Below are positions 60,844 through 64,000 of a stretch of 64,000 bases of DNA, one piece after another. The position numbers and the translations under genes were made by a program. The notes under the pieces were generated by a model. The model worked only from the letters and a program-made list of their open reading frames with translations. It searched no databases and had not been told where the DNA came from. The stretch is from J054 sp965221985 (GTDB taxonomy: Bacteria > Pseudomonadota > Gammaproteobacteria > Steroidobacterales > GCA-2729495), in contig OZ244928.1 of the NCBI GenBank assembly GCA_965221985.1, positions 62,001 to 126,000 of the forward strand, read 5' to 3'. Every line of letters starts with the position of its first letter. Within the stretch, counting starts at the first letter, position 1.

Positions 60844-61299
60844 ATGAAGCGAGATGAATGCATCCAATTAATTGAGAATGACTATTTTGGGAATCTCACT
60901 GCGGGGCATCTCTCCGCTGCTATGGAGTGTTTCACTGATGATGCAAGTGTCTGTATTCGCCATGGCGATAACCCCATAAGGCGATTTTCAAAACTGCCAT
61001 CGGATGGGATGCAGCCGCTCATGGAGTTTTATGAGCATTTATGCGGTAATTACGATGTAAGCTTTACAGGGTTTTGGCATGTGATTGATATTGATGCGCA
61101 ACGTGCGGCGAGTCACTTTACCGTTGGCTTGGCGCCGATGGCTGATGGTTTATATGCTGATGCAGGTAAGCAGGAGCTGCTAAATTGCAATTTCTTTGAT
61201 TTTCAGGATGGACGAATCAGTCACATGATCATCTATTACGCAAATCCAACATCCGCTAATGAGAAAAATCAAGTAACCCCGACGGGATATCCCAGATAG
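60844..61299 (+). CDS. SnoaL-like NTF2-fold protein
   Basis: A 151-residue protein: YFGNLTAGHLSAAMECFTDD, the cone strands RAASHFTVGLAPM and LLNCNFFDFQDGRISHMIIY are typical SnoaL/ketosteroid-isomerase-like. The ATG at 60844 is preceded by GAGGTGG and is preferred over the GTG at 60835. It starts a small operon with the next two genes. Catalytic role unknown. Confidence 0.82.
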   Translation: MKRDECIQLIENDYFGNLTAGHLSAAMECFTDDASVCIRHGDNPIRRFSKLPSDGMQPLMEFYEHLCGNYDVSFTGFWHVIDIDAQRAASHFTVGLAPMADGLYADAGKQELLNCNFFDFQDGRISHMIIYYANPTSANEKNQVTPTGYPR

Positions 61300-61343
61300 A
61301 GATTGGATGTAGGGATCTAGAAAATGAACACGAGGAACTCAAA

Positions 61344-61607
61344 ATGACACGTGTGCAAGATCAGGCGCCACGGCGCACGGATGAAGAGAACGATTGGATC
61401 TCGAAGAATCTCACTCAACAGGAAGAGCGCCATGCCAAAATCGTAAAAGAAATGGAAGCACTCGCGCCTCAGCGAGATGTATGGATTGATGAATTCTTTC
61501 AACGTCTTCAAACACGTGGGTATAACTATAATTGCGATGCTGTGAGGGTTATCGATAAAGACGATATTCCAAAGAAACCGAATAGACCCTTCAAGGTCGT
61601 CTTTTAA
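61344..61607 (+). CDS. Small soluble protein, unknown function
   Basis: An 87-residue charged, helical protein (RRTDEENDWISKNLTQQEER; KIVKEMEALAPQRDVWIDEF), with GAGGAA upstream of its ATG. It lies between the SnoaL-like gene (44 bp) and the bicupin (27 bp), so it is probably translated in the same operon. No family recognised. Confidence 0.7.
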   Translation: MTRVQDQAPRRTDEENDWISKNLTQQEERHAKIVKEMEALAPQRDVWIDEFFQRLQTRGYNYNCDAVRVIDKDDIPKKPNRPFKVVF

Positions 61608-61634
61608 TCTACACATCATTCAAGGATCAATGCC

Positions 61635-62483
61635 ATGTCGCGCCCGCATATAGAGCCCTATGTCGAATTAAATGACCCTTATCAGACATTCGATCTGAGC
61701 CGTTTCCCCAAAGGGGCGAATTACAAGGTCTTGAGCATGGATAGTGATACCGGTGCATGTAGTCTCAAGATGGAATTTCAAGCTGGGTATCGCCGCAAGC
61801 CGGGTATGAGTTATTCAGATGCGGAAATGTTTGTTTTGGAAGGCCAAGTAGAAATCGGCCAGCATGTTTATAGCCGTGGACACTACTTCTTTATTCCAGC
61901 TGGCATCGCCATGGAAGCTATGCATTCAGAAAATGGATTTGAAGCTCTTGTCTTTTATAACGATGGTCCGCCAACTTTTATTGAGTCCGATGAAAGCCAC
62001 CCTCTGGCTTTGAGAGAGGCATTTGTCTCTTTGAATGCCTATATGGATGCGCCATGGCTGAGTGCGGCGCGGCGAAACCCAGGCGTTGCGAGTGGTTTTA
62101 CGGTTAAGTCATTGCGCTTGGACCCGGTAACGAAAGCAAACACATTTCTATACGCGGCTGTTCCAACATTCATGCAAGATAATATTTCGTATCATGATTG
62201 CGCAGAGGAGGCTTACCATATCTATGGCGATTGCTCGATGATGCAATTCGGAGAGCTACCAACGGGAGGTTATTTTTGGCGTCCTGCTTACATTAATCAT
62301 GGCTGTTTTTGGTCGAAACATGGCTGTATTGCCCTAGCCAGGATTGATGGCGAACTCTACAATTATTTTCACTACAATCCATGGACAAATCCAGATGAGA
62401 ATGCCCATCGCGCTGTAGCTATGTTGCATGCCGAGAAACCCCAGCTCCTCGAGTGGACGAGAAAGCATCACCATAATCATTAA
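61635..62483 (+). CDS. Bicupin protein (DUF4437-like)
   Basis: A 282-residue two-cupin protein. The first cupin has MEFQAGYRRKPGMSYSDAEM, FVLEGQVEIGQHVYSRGHYF and FIPAGIAMEAMHSENGFEA; the second has EEAYHIYGDCSMMQFGELP and GGYFWRPAYINHGCF. Metal-binding histidines and glutamates are plausible in both. AAGGATCAATGCC precedes the ATG. Such bicupins include dioxygenases and lyases for small carboxylates or polyols. It ends 42 bp from the convergent MFS gene. Confidence 0.8.
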   Translation: MSRPHIEPYVELNDPYQTFDLSRFPKGANYKVLSMDSDTGACSLKMEFQAGYRRKPGMSYSDAEMFVLEGQVEIGQHVYSRGHYFFIPAGIAMEAMHSENGFEALVFYNDGPPTFIESDESHPLALREAFVSLNAYMDAPWLSAARRNPGVASGFTVKSLRLDPVTKANTFLYAAVPTFMQDNISYHDCAEEAYHIYGDCSMMQFGELPTGGYFWRPAYINHGCFWSKHGCIALARIDGELYNYFHYNPWTNPDENAHRAVAMLHAEKPQLLEWTRKHHHNH

Positions 62484-62525
62484 GCCTCATGTTTGAGTAG
62501 GGGGAATGCTTTCACGTTCCTCAGT

Positions 62526-63722
62526 TTATGGTGATTTGGGTGCTTGTAAATATTTATTGAGGCCTATGCATAGAATGCCAATGCCGCACACGGCAATCAT
62601 CATGTCGAAGGCCGGCTGATAACTCTCTGTGCTTTCGCGCATATTCGCGATGATACGTGTACCGAGGGCACCCGCAAGCGAGTCTACGACGGTAATCGTA
62701 GCGAGTATTTTGCCGTATGAGGGGCCAACGAAATAGCGTGCGATCAGCAATTGGATTGAGGTGAAGGCGCCACTGAATCCAGTACCGCAGATTGCCGCAT
62801 AGGCGAACAACATAACGTTGTCATCGGCGCGTATGTTTCGGATGACCAACACGCCAAGGATAAAAACAAGCACTGATAGAATCAATGTAATGCTAACGTC
62901 AATATGATCGCCGAGCCAGCCAAAGAAAACCTTGCCCGCTACGGAAAACATGAAAAGTATCGAAAGTAGCGTTGGCAATGCATCTGGATCAAAGCCAATA
63001 TCTTTAGCGAGATAGATGGTTTGATGTTGGACCAGACCGATGATAACGAACCACAAGGCCCCTGTGGCGACAGTAATCAGATAAAACTTTGATTGGCAAA
63101 TTGCCTCTCGAAGCGTTGGCCCAGCTAATATTTCGGCGGACTTTGTGGCTTTATCCTGTTCATAGGCGTCGAAATTTGCCGCGTGCGTATCTTCGGGTCG
63201 ATCGAGTATTAGGAAAACTATTGAAACAATGGCGAGAATGACCGTGATGCCTGTGAGAAGGATTAATGTTCCCCGCCATCCATAGAATTCAAGGCCAGCA
63301 CCAATAATCAGCGGGAAGAGCGCACCACCCAGGCTGGCTGCCATTAAAAGCAATCCGGTGGCCCGGCCGCGTCTTCGGCGGAACCAACGCGTGAGAATAA
63401 CCATGCAGGCAACTAAACTGCAAAAGGCAAGCGATATACCTAGGAGTATGTAGGCGGCTGTGAGATGCCAAAGCTCACTTATCAGCGAAAATAAAGTTAA
63501 GCCGATAGAAAGGCCAATGATTCCAAGTAGGATAAGCCGGCGCGGCGAATAGAAATCAATGAGAATTCCTGCGAGCGGCGCTGAAAAGGCATTAACAACA
63601 AAAAAGGCGGTTGCAGGAATCGTGACCTCAACAGCGTTCCATCCAAACGCATCGATGAGGCTTGGATAAAATAGTGGCAAGGAGTTCACGACGATCCCAT
63701 TGGCGACGGCATAGATAACCAT
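62526..63722 (-). CDS. MFS transporter (right-end module)
   Basis: A major-facilitator protein of about 398 residues from the only in-frame ATG. The loop motif ILIDFYSPRRLILLGI and the family pattern VTRWFRRRRGRATGLLLMA-like region are visible, with about 11-12 helices. Homologues usually begin about 15-20 residues earlier: the frame upstream continues as YPSEVYRGWFVLAGL, completing helix 1, but offers no ATG, GTG or TTG. An ATC at 63771-63773 has AAGGAA seven bases upstream. Either a rare non-AUG start is used or one base differs from the true sequence. Confidence 0.85.
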   Translation of the reverse strand: MVIYAVANGIVVNSLPLFYPSLIDAFGWNAVEVTIPATAFFVVNAFSAPLAGILIDFYSPRRLILLGIIGLSIGLTLFSLISELWHLTAAYILLGISLAFCSLVACMVILTRWFRRRRGRATGLLLMAASLGGALFPLIIGAGLEFYGWRGTLILLTGITVILAIVSIVFLILDRPEDTHAANFDAYEQDKATKSAEILAGPTLREAICQSKFYLITVATGALWFVIIGLVQHQTIYLAKDIGFDPDALPTLLSILFMFSVAGKVFFGWLGDHIDVSITLILSVLVFILGVLVIRNIRADDNVMLFAYAAICGTGFSGAFTSIQLLIARYFVGPSYGKILATITVVDSLAGALGTRIIANMRESTESYQPAFDMMIAVCGIGILCIGLNKYLQAPKSP

Positions 63723-63819
63723 TAGACCGGCGAGTACAAACCATCCGCGATAAACTTCTGATGGGTATCTGATGTTTGTGTTCCTTAATAGGCGGAAAAT
63801 AGTGTCGGCTACCTACTAT

Positions 63820-64000
63820 TTAGCTCTCCGAAAAAATGTCAATATAATCTTGATACTGAAAAACTCTATTTCTGGTATTGCCAGTAGCTTCGACGAGAAG
63901 GTCAATCTCCACCAAACGATCTATTAGTCGATTCGCGGAGGTAAAGCTCAGTTCAAGTAAATCTACAACATCGTTTACCGTTACTAACGGGAATCGAAAC
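63820..64000 (-). CDS. Fic-family protein, C-terminal winged-helix segment (partial)
   Basis: The last 60 codons of a gene running off the right edge, ending in TAA at 63820-63822. The sequence PLVTVNDVVDLLELSFTSAN then RLIDRLVEIDLLVEATGNTR and NRVFQYQDYIDIF matches the C-terminal HTH tail of Fic/DOC-family AMPylating enzymes. The catalytic HPFxxGNGR domain would be outside the window. Confidence 0.75.
   Translation of the reverse strand, partial: FRFPLVTVNDVVDLLELSFTSANRLIDRLVEIDLLVEATGNTRNRVFQYQDYIDIFSES

Noticed and set aside
61324..61347. Seven-codon frame overlapping the next start as ATGA
   Set aside because: Could be a leader peptide, but it has no ribosome-binding site of its own and such short frames arise by chance.

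Overview
The window looks like the chromosome of a free-living, probably aquatic gammaproteobacterium. Supporting signs are a tRNA hydroxylase MiaE, two TonB-dependent receptors, twin-arginine and c-type cytochrome redox enzymes, a gammaproteobacterial aryl-polyene cluster and a PEP-CTERM-like exported protein. No rRNA, tRNA, CRISPR array or intact transposase was found. All identifications come from reading the sequence and translations; no database search was possible.

Layout. (a) 1-5.8 kb, minus strand: one operon of TonB-dependent receptor, YfiR-like periplasmic protein, hybrid histidine kinase with Hpt domain, and a response regulator cut by the window edge. (b) 6.3-19.6 kb: an almost complete aryl-polyene (APE/xanthomonadin-type) pigment cluster. 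It has two ACPs, a KS/CLF pair, a second KS, a ketoreductase, two hot-dog dehydratases, a thioesterase, an AMP ligase, two acyltransferases, a glycosyltransferase, a LolA-like protein and an MMPL exporter. (c) 19.8-24.0 kb, plus strand: an FkbO/Hyg5/XanB2-type chorismatase, the likely source of the hydroxybenzoate starter, then a B12-binding radical SAM protein, a membrane desaturase and a partner membrane protein. (d) 24.4-26.0 kb: a PEP-CTERM-like protein, a terminator and a pseudogene scar that includes a 78-bp near-perfect copy of the start of the MFS gene at 46 kb.

(e) 26.0-50.7 kb: a dense catabolic island. It holds a TonB receptor with a CMD-family protein; a plus-strand operon of DUF1330 protein, cupin, TPP-dependent dehydrogenase E1 alpha/beta, ABM monooxygenase, two PQQ dehydrogenases and an M24 peptidase; a cytochrome P450; and a minus-strand operon for a Tat-exported type II DMSO-reductase-family molybdoenzyme (alpha, beta, TorD chaperone) that ends with the E2 acyltransferase. 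A SnoaL-like protein, MFS transporter, integral membrane protein, LLM flavin oxidoreductase, MarR regulator with tandem operators and a BciA/NmrA-like reductase follow. My inference is a pathway that takes up a hydrophobic substrate, hydroxylates it in the periplasm, oxidises the alcohol with quinoproteins and cleaves a 2-oxo or diketo intermediate with the TPP complex. The substrate is unknown.

(f) 51-60.6 kb: unrelated genes (FG-GAP/UnbV repeat protein, GT2, MiaE, a frameshifted lipoprotein, an AT-rich membrane protein, a TPR-sulfotransferase and a seven-repeat beta-propeller protein) with several REP-like hairpins. (g) 60.8-63.8 kb: an AT-richer module of SnoaL-like protein, small protein, bicupin and MFS transporter, then the C-terminus of a Fic-family protein at the right edge.
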